63,843 nucleotides of DNA from Pyrinomonadaceae bacterium (GTDB lineage Bacteria > Acidobacteriota > Blastocatellia > Pyrinomonadales > Pyrinomonadaceae), in the NCBI GenBank assembly GCA_022843305.1, contig JALHNX010000005.1, positions 1 through 63,843 on the forward strand, given 5' to 3'. Within the stretch, counting starts at the first letter, position 1. Every line of letters begins with the position of its first letter. Of this stretch, positions 7,445 to 15,270 are shown piece after piece. The notes under the pieces were generated by a model. It made no database searches. It had not been told where the DNA came from and saw only the letters and a program-made list of their open reading frames with translations. The position numbers and the translations under genes were made by a program.

Positions 7445-8197
7445 ATGAGAACTGCTGCTGCAAACTATTCTAAACTGCTTTTAATCGCCGGCGGTTTTCT
7501 GTTAATTTTTTCACCTATTATTTTTGCTTTTTTAGCTCCGTTGGAAATTTTTAAGGAAACGGGGCAAATCGGCGACACAATCGGTGGGATTACCTCTCCT
7601 ATTTCACAATTTATCGGTTCCCTTTTGGTTTATTGGGCGTTAAAAGCTCAGATTGATGCTAACCAAATTATTCAGGACCAAATCGTCGAAGAGCAAAAAA
7701 AGTCGCAAATACAGCACGAATTAGAGCAAATCCACGAACTGTATAATTTCTTTGAAAGGAACATCAACAAATTTGATTACACCTTGACTGCCGACCACGG
7801 AGCAGCAAATCAAAATCCAGTCTTAGTGTATGGCGGAAAGGCAATCCAATGTTTTATTCGTGATCTGCCGAATTTAGGGATAGATTCACACGACGACGAA
7901 ACTCTCTTAAAAAATGATTATGTTCGTGAAATTTTGGGAATTATCAACAGCGGCAAGCTGATTTTGGAACGAATTGACAATTCTATGATTTCTGAGGATG
8001 ACAAGAGTTTTTATAAAAAAATCATTCTCCACGAATTAACTTATAGCATTTTTCCATCATTTGAGTTGGAAACAAGAAACCGAAGCGAAATTCTTTTGTG
8101 CAATGTTTGCAAATTACCACACGGGAATTTTCCGGCGATAATTTACGACAATTTACAGATTTTGCGGATGTATTTTGACAATCAAGCCGAGGTTTAA
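7445..8197 (+). CDS. AbiC-like membrane protein (putative phage abortive infection family)
   Basis: This 250-residue protein starts two bases after the preceding stop. Two N-terminal transmembrane helices (LLLIAGGFLLIFSPIIFAFL and the segment after SPISQFIGSLLVYW) flank a TGQIGDTIGGI segment characteristic of the putAbiC family. A cytoplasmic helical domain follows, rich in Glu/Gln. Family members are proposed to mediate abortive infection, but the mechanism is not established. Its presence inside a thiol-stress operon is odd: it could be a stress-triggered membrane effector or a passenger. Confidence 0.6.
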   Translation: MRTAAANYSKLLLIAGGFLLIFSPIIFAFLAPLEIFKETGQIGDTIGGITSPISQFIGSLLVYWALKAQIDANQIIQDQIVEEQKKSQIQHELEQIHELYNFFERNINKFDYTLTADHGAANQNPVLVYGGKAIQCFIRDLPNLGIDSHDDETLLKNDYVREILGIINSGKLILERIDNSMISEDDKSFYKKIILHELTYSIFPSFELETRNRSEILLCNVCKLPHGNFPAIIYDNLQILRMYFDNQAEV

Positions 8198-8232
8198 AAA
8201 CGGCTTATAAAATATTTAACCAGGAGAGAAAA

Positions 8233-8514
8233 ATGAAAAAAGCAATTTGGAACGGTGTTGTTTTGGCGGAAAGCGACCAAACAGTAGTGGTTGAGGGAAA
8301 TCATTATTTTCCACCTGATTCTATCAATCAGGAGTATTTTAAGGAATCCAGCCGACAAACAACTTGTCCTTGGAAAGGTTTGGCTTCGTATTACGATATT
8401 GAGGTCAATGGTGATACTAATTCGGGAGCGGCTTGGTATTATCAAAATCCATCGTCTGCTGCTGCTGAAATCAAAGATCACGTTGCCTTTTGGAAAGGTG
8501 TCGAAGTTGTTTAG
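8233..8514 (+). CDS. DUF427-family protein
   Basis: This 93-residue protein has the DUF427 signature throughout: KAIWNGVVLAESDQTVVVEGNHYFPPDSIN, then TTCPWKGLASYYDIEVNG and a terminal KDHVAFWKGVEV. The family is a small beta-tent fold of unknown function, often found as a standalone stress-associated gene. An AGGAGAG ribosome site precedes the ATG. It is three bases from the hydrolase-OsmC gene. Confidence 0.9.
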   Translation: MKKAIWNGVVLAESDQTVVVEGNHYFPPDSINQEYFKESSRQTTCPWKGLASYYDIEVNGDTNSGAAWYYQNPSSAAAEIKDHVAFWKGVEVV

Positions 8515-8517
8515 TTT

Positions 8518-9780
8518 ATGAAAACACAGGATTTACAGATAACCAATGCGGATGGTTTAGTGCTGTCGGCAAAACTTGAATTACCCGCTAATCAAAAGCC
8601 GACAAGATTTGCAATTTTTGCCCATTGTTTCGCCTGCAACAGTAATTTCGGTGCGGTCAGGAACATTTCGCAGGGCTTAACCAATCATGGTTTCGGCGTT
8701 ATCAGATTCGATTTTGCCGGACTCGGTTTTAGCAAAGGAGATTTTTCTGAAACGAACTTTTCGGGAAATGTCTCCGATTTGATAGATGTGTTCGAATTTG
8801 CATCAGAGAATTTTCAAACGCCGGAACTTTTGATTGGGCATTCTTTGGGCGGGGCGGCGGCTTTGATTGCCGCTTCAAGACTGACTGATGTAAAAGCGGT
8901 TGTCACAATCGGTTCGCCGGCGGATGTTCATCACGTTACAAAACTTTTCAAATCGGGAATAGATCAGATTGAAACACAAGGCAAGGCGGAAATATTAATC
9001 GGCACCAGACCTTTTACAATTAAAAAGCAATTCATTGATGATTTGGCAAATACCGATTTAGCTCAAACCGTCAAAAATTTGAAAAAAGCATTCCTTGTAA
9101 TGCACTCGCCACAGGATGAAGTAGTGGGAATTGAAAACGCTGCAAAACTGTATCACGAAGCTAAACACCCGAAGAGCTTTGTTTCTTTAGATGGTGCGGA
9201 TCACCTGCTTTCAAATAAAGAAGATAGTTTATATGTGGCTGATGTAATTGGTTCGTGGGCAAGCCGGTATGTCCCGCCAAAGGAGATGGAAGAGAGAATC
9301 TCGACCAAAGGGGAGCAGGTCGTTGCACATCTGAATTTAGCCAATAATTTTACTAATCAAATTCAAACTGATAGACACTCGATTCTTGCTGATGAACCGG
9401 CTTCGGTTGGCGGCGATGATTTGGGTTTTTCGCCGTATGAATTATTAAACGCCGCCTTGGGAGCCTGCACGACTTTGACGTTGAAATTATACGCCGAAAG
9501 AAAACAGTGGGATTTGAAGGAAGTCAATGTTTATATGTCTTATGCCCGCAAGCATACAGACGATATAAATTTTGAAACCGGAAAAATGGGCTTGGTTGAT
9601 TATATTGATAAAAAGGTCGAGCTAATTGGTAATTTGGACGAAGAACAACGAGCCAGATTAATGGAAATCGCTTCAAAATGTCCGGTTCACAAGACGTTGG
9701 TCAACGGTGTAATTATCAAAACAAATGAAGAAAAAGATAGTCCTGAAGTTTTTGATTTGATAGATGGTTCAAATTACTAA
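8518..9780 (+). CDS. Alpha/beta hydrolase-OsmC fusion protein
   Basis: This 420-residue bifunctional protein has two domains. The N-terminal ~250 residues are an alpha/beta hydrolase with nucleophile elbow IGHSLGGAAA, an Asp in SPQDEVVG and a His in DGADHLLS. The C-terminal ~150 residues are OsmC-like, with the two peroxidatic cysteines in LGACTTLTLKLYA and SKCPVHKTL. OsmC proteins reduce organic hydroperoxides through these thiols. The hydrolase may release the OsmC substrate from an ester (inference). This fusion is known in other bacteria. Cytoplasmic; no signal peptide. Confidence 0.92.
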   Translation: MKTQDLQITNADGLVLSAKLELPANQKPTRFAIFAHCFACNSNFGAVRNISQGLTNHGFGVIRFDFAGLGFSKGDFSETNFSGNVSDLIDVFEFASENFQTPELLIGHSLGGAAALIAASRLTDVKAVVTIGSPADVHHVTKLFKSGIDQIETQGKAEILIGTRPFTIKKQFIDDLANTDLAQTVKNLKKAFLVMHSPQDEVVGIENAAKLYHEAKHPKSFVSLDGADHLLSNKEDSLYVADVIGSWASRYVPPKEMEERISTKGEQVVAHLNLANNFTNQIQTDRHSILADEPASVGGDDLGFSPYELLNAALGACTTLTLKLYAERKQWDLKEVNVYMSYARKHTDDINFETGKMGLVDYIDKKVELIGNLDEEQRARLMEIASKCPVHKTLVNGVIIKTNEEKDSPEVFDLIDGSNY

Positions 9781-9860
9781 AAAATTCACGAATTTGCTAT
9801 TTAAATCATAAGAATATTTTTAGATTTAAGTAATAGTTAGTTAGTATTAAGAGGAAAAAA

Positions 9861-10106
9861 GTGTCGAATGAAGTTCGCTTCAAATATGGTTTAAGAGTGG
9901 TTGATGCCAAAGAAATTGAGCAAAACCCGAACCGTTACAAATTAAAAGTAGATCCCCCGAATCCGCCGCTTTGTCCTTTTGGAAATCCGCAGAAATATGT
10001 GGGTTACGACAATCAAACAGGCGAATATGTGAGGTTAACGAAATCGGTTTTCAAAAGATTTTTTCGCCAACTTAAAGAAAAGAATTTGTTAGGGTTAAAC
10101 CAGTGA
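9861..10106 (+). CDS. Small conserved-looking protein of unknown function
   Basis: This 81-residue protein starts at GTG 9861, preceded by AAGAGGAAAA. It contains a central proline-rich stretch PPNPPLCPFGNP and a basic C terminus (FKRFFRQLKEKN). No family recognised. Its stop overlaps the GTG start of the next gene (GTGA), so the two are translationally coupled and probably functionally linked to the thioredoxin-like protein. Confidence 0.6.
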   Translation: MSNEVRFKYGLRVVDAKEIEQNPNRYKLKVDPPNPPLCPFGNPQKYVGYDNQTGEYVRLTKSVFKRFFRQLKEKNLLGLNQ

Positions 10107-10564
10107 AAACATTAAATTTAGGTGAGCCATTACCGGAATGGCATCTGGAAAAAATCTTTGAAGGCGAATTGCCCAAAGTTGAAGATTTTCGCGGCAAGCC
10201 ATTGCTTGTTTTGATTTTCAGTTTCGGATGTCCGGGTTGTTTAGGCAGAGCAATTCCCTTTGCCAACAGAGTTGTTTATGAATTGGGTGACAAGGTTAAT
10301 GTCATAGGAATCCATAGCGAATTTGAACCGATTGATTACAGCATCGAACAGTTTCAAAAAGCAAAAGAGGAACATTACATACGCTTTCCTTTTTTCAAAG
10401 ATGCTGTTTTTACCAAGACTTTTTATAACTACGGAGCAGGCGGCACACCGCATTGGTTTCTGGTTGATAAAGACGGAAATCTGGCTTACTCAATTTTTGG
10501 TTCTGACCCAAACAATGCTTTGCTTCGTTTGGATTATAAAATTCAGGAACTATTGCAGAATTAA
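10103..10564 (+). CDS. TlpA-like thioredoxin-fold protein
   Basis: This 153-residue redoxin starts at a GTG overlapping the previous stop. The active site FSFGCPGCLGRAIPFA carries a CPGC pair, and the downstream GAGGTPHWFLVDKDG is the cis-proline and strand segment of TlpA/AhpC-type proteins. No signal peptide is seen, so it is probably cytoplasmic, unlike classical TlpA. It is a paralogue of the protein at 4695 and suggests two separate thiol relays in the same transcript. Confidence 0.82.
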   Translation: MKTLNLGEPLPEWHLEKIFEGELPKVEDFRGKPLLVLIFSFGCPGCLGRAIPFANRVVYELGDKVNVIGIHSEFEPIDYSIEQFQKAKEEHYIRFPFFKDAVFTKTFYNYGAGGTPHWFLVDKDGNLAYSIFGSDPNNALLRLDYKIQELLQN

Positions 10565-10665
10565 GAAAATGAAGGTAAAATTCGCCATTCTTAGCTAGCA
10601 ATTAATTGGCGTTGAGAAAGTAAAAAGCCAAAGTGAAGTAAAACATCTAGGGGAGACCTAATATT

Positions 10666-10902
10666 ATGAAAATTAAGGATGAAAAAAGAAATTCAGATTC
10701 AGCTTTTATGGTTAAACCTAAGGAATTCAGTTGTGATGATTGTGTGGCAAAAATGAATGAGTATGCTAGGTATGTATTGGGCGAAAAACCAATGGATGAA
10801 TCATTTGAGATGATTGAAACCCATCTAATATTATGCAGTCTTTGTAACGAAGAATTTCAATCTCTCCTTAAAACTACCAAACACTTGCAAAAAAAAAATT
10901 GA
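10666..10902 (+). CDS. Small zf-HC2-like zinc-finger protein
   Basis: This 78-residue protein has an N-terminal CDDC pair and a C-terminal HLILCSLCNEEFQSLL segment, the H-x3-C-x2-C arrangement of anti-sigma zinc fingers. It lacks a transmembrane segment, so if it is an anti-sigma or redox-responsive zinc switch it is soluble. GGGGAGA precedes the ATG. No sigma-70 gene is adjacent; the nearest in the window is at 20988. Confidence 0.55.
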   Translation: MKIKDEKRNSDSAFMVKPKEFSCDDCVAKMNEYARYVLGEKPMDESFEMIETHLILCSLCNEEFQSLLKTTKHLQKKN

Positions 10903-10934
10903 ATACTATTTTTAGTTCATTATCATTTTATTAG

Positions 10935-11396
10935 ATGAAAGAAGCAAAATTTAAAAACACAAGATTTGATCCGTCAATCACGACGTTTTTGGGTATTGCC
11001 GAACAGATGGCGAAGGCTTTTGGCTACACCGCAGATTTGGGCATTGATAAAGAATTGGCGCAGTTGATTCGGTTGCGTGTCGCTCAAAAAAATCAATGTT
11101 CGTATTGCGTTATTTTGCACGCTCAAACTGCTCGTGAAATCGGGATTCATCCTTCAAAAGTTGATAACATTTCATCGTATTTTGAAAGCGATTTGTATGA
11201 TGAAAAGGAAAAAAATGTGTTGGCTTATTCAGATGCTTTGACAGACGGAAATCCGCATAACTTTGAAAATTTCCACAACCAACTTGTCGAGGATTTCAGT
11301 GAAAAAGAAATTGCCGAAATCGCCGCTATCGTGATCAATATGAATGTCTGGACGCGGCTTAAACTGGCACAAGGGCAAACACCATTTTTTGAGTAA
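10935..11396 (+). CDS. AhpD-like alkylhydroperoxidase (carboxymuconolactone decarboxylase family)
   Basis: This 153-residue helical protein has the AhpD/CMD core: LIRLRVAQKNQCSYCVILHAQTAREIG with a CxxC redox pair and the downstream His. DALTDGNPHNF and EIAAIVINMNVWTRL follow the family pattern. AhpD-like proteins reduce peroxides or regenerate peroxiredoxins through the CxxC. It fits the operon's thiol-peroxidase theme. Its stop is four bases before the GTG of the glycosylase gene. Confidence 0.88.
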   Translation: MKEAKFKNTRFDPSITTFLGIAEQMAKAFGYTADLGIDKELAQLIRLRVAQKNQCSYCVILHAQTAREIGIHPSKVDNISSYFESDLYDEKEKNVLAYSDALTDGNPHNFENFHNQLVEDFSEKEIAEIAAIVINMNVWTRLKLAQGQTPFFE

Positions 11397-11400
11397 GAGA

Positions 11401-12000
11401 GTGGAAGACGAATTATCAAAAGACTTTGTCGAGCTAAAAAGCAAGATTACTAATTGTCAAACCTGCAAAAATTTTCTACCAAATCTGCCAAAGCCGATAT
11501 TTTCGGTTTCCCCGAAATCTAAGGTGTTGATAATCGGACAGGCACCGGGAAGTAAAGTTCATCTATGCGGCGTTCCTTGGGATGACCAAAGCGGAATTAA
11601 GTTGCGGGCATGGCTCGGCGTTACGGAAGATGAGTTTTATGATGCTGATTTGTTCGGCATCATGCCGATGGGTTTTTGTTATCCGGGCAAAGGGAAAACT
11701 GGCGATCTGCCGCCGCGTCCCGAGTGTGCACCGCAATGGCACGATTCCCTGTTAGAGATAATGCCGCGAAAACAGTTAAAGATTTTGATTGGCACTTATG
11801 CCCAAAATTATTATTTACGGGAGAATCAAAAAAGTAATTTGACTGAAACAGTCCGCCATTTTCAAGAATATTTACCGGATTATTTCCCTTTGGTTCATCC
11901 GTCGCCTTTAAATTTTAGATGGCAATCCAAAAATAAATGGTTTGAAACGGATTTACTGCCGATTTTACAAAAGACGATAAGAGAAATTATCAAGACGTAA
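11401..12000 (+). CDS. Uracil-DNA glycosylase-family protein
   Basis: This is a UDG-superfamily enzyme that removes damaged bases, typically uracil, from DNA. The motif LIIGQAPGSKVH (motif A), the conserved PWDDQSG and DLPPRPECAP segments and the C-terminal HPSPLNFRW (motif B) are all present. An early CQTC pair (VTNCQTCKNF-like region) is not a full Fe-S set. I start it at GTG 11401, just after the previous stop, because the longer frame would run through the AhpD-like gene. Co-expression with peroxide genes suggests repair of oxidised or deaminated bases. Confidence 0.85.
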   Translation: MEDELSKDFVELKSKITNCQTCKNFLPNLPKPIFSVSPKSKVLIIGQAPGSKVHLCGVPWDDQSGIKLRAWLGVTEDEFYDADLFGIMPMGFCYPGKGKTGDLPPRPECAPQWHDSLLEIMPRKQLKILIGTYAQNYYLRENQKSNLTETVRHFQEYLPDYFPLVHPSPLNFRWQSKNKWFETDLLPILQKTIREIIKT

Positions 12001-12007
12001 AAAAAAT

Positions 12008-13381
12008 ATGAAACAATTTGATGCAATAGTTATAGGTTCGGGTCAGGCAGGAACACCTTTGGTTTTCAGTTTAGGAAAAGAAGGTAAAAAAGTGGCTTTT
12101 ATTGAAAAGGAGAAAATCGGCGGAACTTGCTTAAATGTCGGATGCACTCCGACCAAAACTTATGTGGCAAGTGCCAGAAAAATGTGGGATGCCCAACACA
12201 GCGAGGAACTCGGAATCGAAATCCCCGCCGGAGCGAAAACAAATCTGGCAAAGGTCAAAGAACGCAAGGATAATTTGATAAATGCTTCGCGTGAAAATAT
12301 CGAAAAAGCAATTGCCGATAATGAAAACATTACTCTTTTTTATGGCGAAGCTTCTTTTGAATCCGACAAAGTTGTTAAAGTCAACGATGATATTCTGACT
12401 GCTGAACTTATTTTTATCAATGTTGGAGCCAGAGCATTTGTTCCGTCGGAATACCAATCGGTCAATTATCTGACCAATGAAAGTATTTTGGAATTAACCG
12501 AATTACCTGAACATTTAGTTGTGATCGGGGGAAGTTATATCGGGTTGGAATTCGGTCAAATGTTCCGCCGTTTTGGTTCTCAAGTTACAGTGATTGAAAG
12601 AAGCAATCATCTAATTAGCCGTGAAGATGAAGAAACGAGCGTTGCGGTTGAAGATATTTGCGAATCCGAAGGCATCAAGCTAATTCTTAATGCTGAATGT
12701 TTGTCAGCCGAAGAAAACGCCGATCAAACCATCACCGTTAAAACTAGGTGTGAGCAAAACCCGCTAGTTGCCGGAACTCATCTATTATTAGGGATTGGTC
12801 GCACACCGAATACCGACACTTTGCGTTTGGAAAATACAAATATCGAAACTAACAAAAGTGGTTTTATCTCAGTCAATGATTTTTGTGAAACTAATGTTAA
12901 GGGCGTTTTTGCGTTAGGCGATTGTAATGGAAAAGGAGCGTTCACACATACTTCGTATAACGATTATCAAATTGTCGAGAATTATTTGTTTGGCAATCAA
13001 AGCCGTAAAATTTCTGATCGTATTCAAACCTACGGATTATTCATTGATCCGCCACTGGGCAGAGCCGGAATGACCAAAAAAGAAGCGTTGGCAAAAGGTT
13101 TTAAGATTTTGGAAGCCAAAAGAGAAATGGCAACTATCGCCAGAGCCAAAGAAAAAGGCGAAACCAAAGGCTTTATGTCCGCCATTATCAACGCCGAAAA
13201 TAATCAGATTTTAGGTGCTTCGGTTTTGGGCGTTGGCGGAGACGAAATTATCACCAGTATTTTGAATGTGATGAACGCAAATTTACCTTTTACGGCAATT
13301 CGGGACTCAGTAGTTTCGCATCCGACAATTTCTGAGCTGATTCCAACGATGTTGGAAAGACCAAAACCTGTTGAATTATGA
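12008..13381 (+). CDS. FAD-dependent pyridine nucleotide-disulfide oxidoreductase (mercuric reductase-like)
   Basis: This 457-residue class I flavoprotein has an N-terminal FAD-binding GSGQAGTPL, the redox disulfide in GGTCLNVGCTPTK, a central NAD(P)H domain (VVIGGSYIGLEFGQMF), FAD motif FALGDCNG, and the C-terminal dimerisation domain with SHPTISE. It transfers NAD(P)H electrons to a disulfide. It lacks the extra Cys pair of true MerA at both termini, so mercury reduction is not supported. It may feed the thioredoxin-like and AhpD proteins upstream (inference). Confidence 0.88.
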   Translation: MKQFDAIVIGSGQAGTPLVFSLGKEGKKVAFIEKEKIGGTCLNVGCTPTKTYVASARKMWDAQHSEELGIEIPAGAKTNLAKVKERKDNLINASRENIEKAIADNENITLFYGEASFESDKVVKVNDDILTAELIFINVGARAFVPSEYQSVNYLTNESILELTELPEHLVVIGGSYIGLEFGQMFRRFGSQVTVIERSNHLISREDEETSVAVEDICESEGIKLILNAECLSAEENADQTITVKTRCEQNPLVAGTHLLLGIGRTPNTDTLRLENTNIETNKSGFISVNDFCETNVKGVFALGDCNGKGAFTHTSYNDYQIVENYLFGNQSRKISDRIQTYGLFIDPPLGRAGMTKKEALAKGFKILEAKREMATIARAKEKGETKGFMSAIINAENNQILGASVLGVGGDEIITSILNVMNANLPFTAIRDSVVSHPTISELIPTMLERPKPVEL

Positions 13382-14859
13382 AATATTATTTGAAAAATCC
13401 GGTGATAATGTCTGGTGTCGTTTTGGGAATACTCTTTTTATTCGCCGGAATTTTTCTTCAAAATCAATTTGTTACCGGACTAAAACAAACTAACGCCGGC
13501 TTGCTCTCTATATTCAAATATTACTATCTCTATTTGGGATTGTTAGTTGTTTTAGTCTCGGTAATTCTAAGTTTATTACCCTTTGCCAGACAACGGCTCG
13601 GAGACGAGAAACCAGAATATTCATTCTTTAGCTGGATTGCCTTACTTTACAGCACGGGAATGGGTTCGGGACTTTTATTAAGAGCAGTTCAAGAGCCTGC
13701 TTATTATTTGCAAAATCCGCCGATTGCCGCGGAAAGCAATCAAATTCTTTCCCTGCAATACACTTTTTTTCATTGGGGATTAACGCCTTGGGCGTTTTAC
13801 AGCCTTTTCGGATTATTGGTCGCTTACAATCTTTACATTAAAAAAGCCGATTCATTTTACACAGCAATCTTTCTAAACTCGGAAAACAAACAAAAAGTTC
13901 AAATTACCAATATCTTTATCTGCTTGATTACGGTTATCGGTGTGGTCGCCTCGCTTGGACTCGGAGCAGGTCAGTTTGTCGGCGGGCTGAATGCTTATTT
14001 TAACTTAAATCTGGGTTTTAGTTATTTATTGGCGGTTGTTTTTTTAATCGGTGCTGTTTCAACCGTTTCGGCACTGACAGGGATTCAAAAAGTAATAAAA
14101 TTTCTAGCCGATTTTGATATGGTCGTCTCGATTTTGTTATTGGTTTTTATACTCGTTCAACTCGATTTACCAAATTTCTTTGTCAACACCACAAGAGCCT
14201 TAAAAGATTACACTCTTTATTTTGTGCCGATGAGTTTATCGGTTGGAAGTTTTCGGCTTAGTGATGCGTTTCTGCAAGATTGGACAGTCTTTTACTGGGC
14301 TTTTTGGTTGGCTTGGGTTCCTTTTACGGGAATTTTTATCGCCCGCGTTTCCAGAGGCAGAAGCATCCGCGAATTTCTGATTGGAACAATTCTGATTCCG
14401 ACAATAGCGACCATCATCTGGTTCGCCGCATTTGGCAACAAAGCCTTTGAAAACATCACTACCGAAGGAAAATATAACGGGCAATATGATTCGGTTTTTA
14501 CGTCACTATTCAACTTTCTGCAAACCTTGCCACTTAGTCATTTTACAGTTATTGTCACGGTTATCTTGATTTTGGTTGCCTTGATAAACTCAGTTGACTC
14601 GGCAATTTTTGTCCTCAGTATGTTTTCTGATAACGGTGAATCAAATCCTCAAAAAATCCATAAGATTATTTGGGGAGCAGTCATTACTACCATTTCTTTA
14701 AGTTTAATTTTACTCGGAAAAGAAAGTCTGCTTGAAGCTATTAGTAATCTATTGATAATAATGGCGTTACCATTCAGTTTTTTATACTTGTATCTGATTT
14801 GCAAATTTATTTGGGATAATTTTCTCGGATTGAAATTAAAATTCGGAAACAAAATCTGA
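13378..14859 (+). CDS. BCCT-family transporter
   Basis: This 493-residue polytopic membrane protein starts inside the previous stop (ATGA overlap). Many hydrophobic helices and family motifs are visible: YSTGMGSGLLLRAVQEPAYY (the glycine-rich GMGxG segment of helix 3), FFHWGLTPWAFYSLF and QDWTVFYWAFWLAWVPFTG. BCCT carriers import betaine, choline or carnitine, or exchange such compounds, driven by Na+ or H+. The substrate-box aromatic cluster is altered relative to BetP (Arg-Ala-Val in place of a Trp-containing stretch after GLL), so the substrate is uncertain. Confidence 0.9.
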   Translation: MKYYLKNPVIMSGVVLGILFLFAGIFLQNQFVTGLKQTNAGLLSIFKYYYLYLGLLVVLVSVILSLLPFARQRLGDEKPEYSFFSWIALLYSTGMGSGLLLRAVQEPAYYLQNPPIAAESNQILSLQYTFFHWGLTPWAFYSLFGLLVAYNLYIKKADSFYTAIFLNSENKQKVQITNIFICLITVIGVVASLGLGAGQFVGGLNAYFNLNLGFSYLLAVVFLIGAVSTVSALTGIQKVIKFLADFDMVVSILLLVFILVQLDLPNFFVNTTRALKDYTLYFVPMSLSVGSFRLSDAFLQDWTVFYWAFWLAWVPFTGIFIARVSRGRSIREFLIGTILIPTIATIIWFAAFGNKAFENITTEGKYNGQYDSVFTSLFNFLQTLPLSHFTVIVTVILILVALINSVDSAIFVLSMFSDNGESNPQKIHKIIWGAVITTISLSLILLGKESLLEAISNLLIIMALPFSFLYLYLICKFIWDNFLGLKLKFGNKI

Positions 14860-14885
14860 AGAATTTGAGAACATCGAAAAGGATA

Positions 14886-15270
14886 ATGATGTTTGATTCA
14901 ATTACAGCACAGATAATCTTGTTTATTATTTCCGGTGCATTAATTTGGTTTTACAGCAATCGGTTAGCGGGGGGGGGATTTATTAGTGAAGAATTCAAAT
15001 TAGGCTCGGCATTTGGTGGCACGATAGTGTTGGCGATAATTACAAATCTAGCGGAAATTGCCATTATTGCCAAAGGGACAATTAGTGGCGACACTTCTTT
15101 GGCAGTTGGTAATATCCTTGGCGGTATTGCCATTCAAACATTGTTACTGTCATTTTTCGATTTTTTACGGCAGAAAAAAATACCTCTTTCGACTATTATT
15201 TCCAGTCATGGTTCAATGCTACAGGGGTTATTCTTGGTTTTTATTTTGGATCCTTCATCAATTTCTATCA
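14886..15270 (+). pseudogene. Truncated sodium/calcium exchanger-like membrane protein
   Basis: The N-terminal part resembles the CaCA exchanger family: a first helix (IILFIISGALIWFYSNRLAG) then the alpha-repeat-like GGTIVLAIITNLAEIAIIAK and SLAVGNILGGIAIQTLLL. After about 130 residues homology ends and the frame runs antisense into the C terminus of the CHAT gene, whose stop codon is at 15271. A full exchanger is about 300-350 residues with two alpha repeats, so this copy is broken at the module boundary. I prefer the ATG at 14886 (AAGGATA just upstream); a TTG at 14865 is also possible. Confidence 0.7.

Noticed and set aside
12008-13381. True mercuric reductase (MerA)
   Set aside because: The core disulfide site is present, but the N-terminal metal-binding domain and C-terminal vicinal cysteines of MerA are missing, and no other mer gene is nearby.
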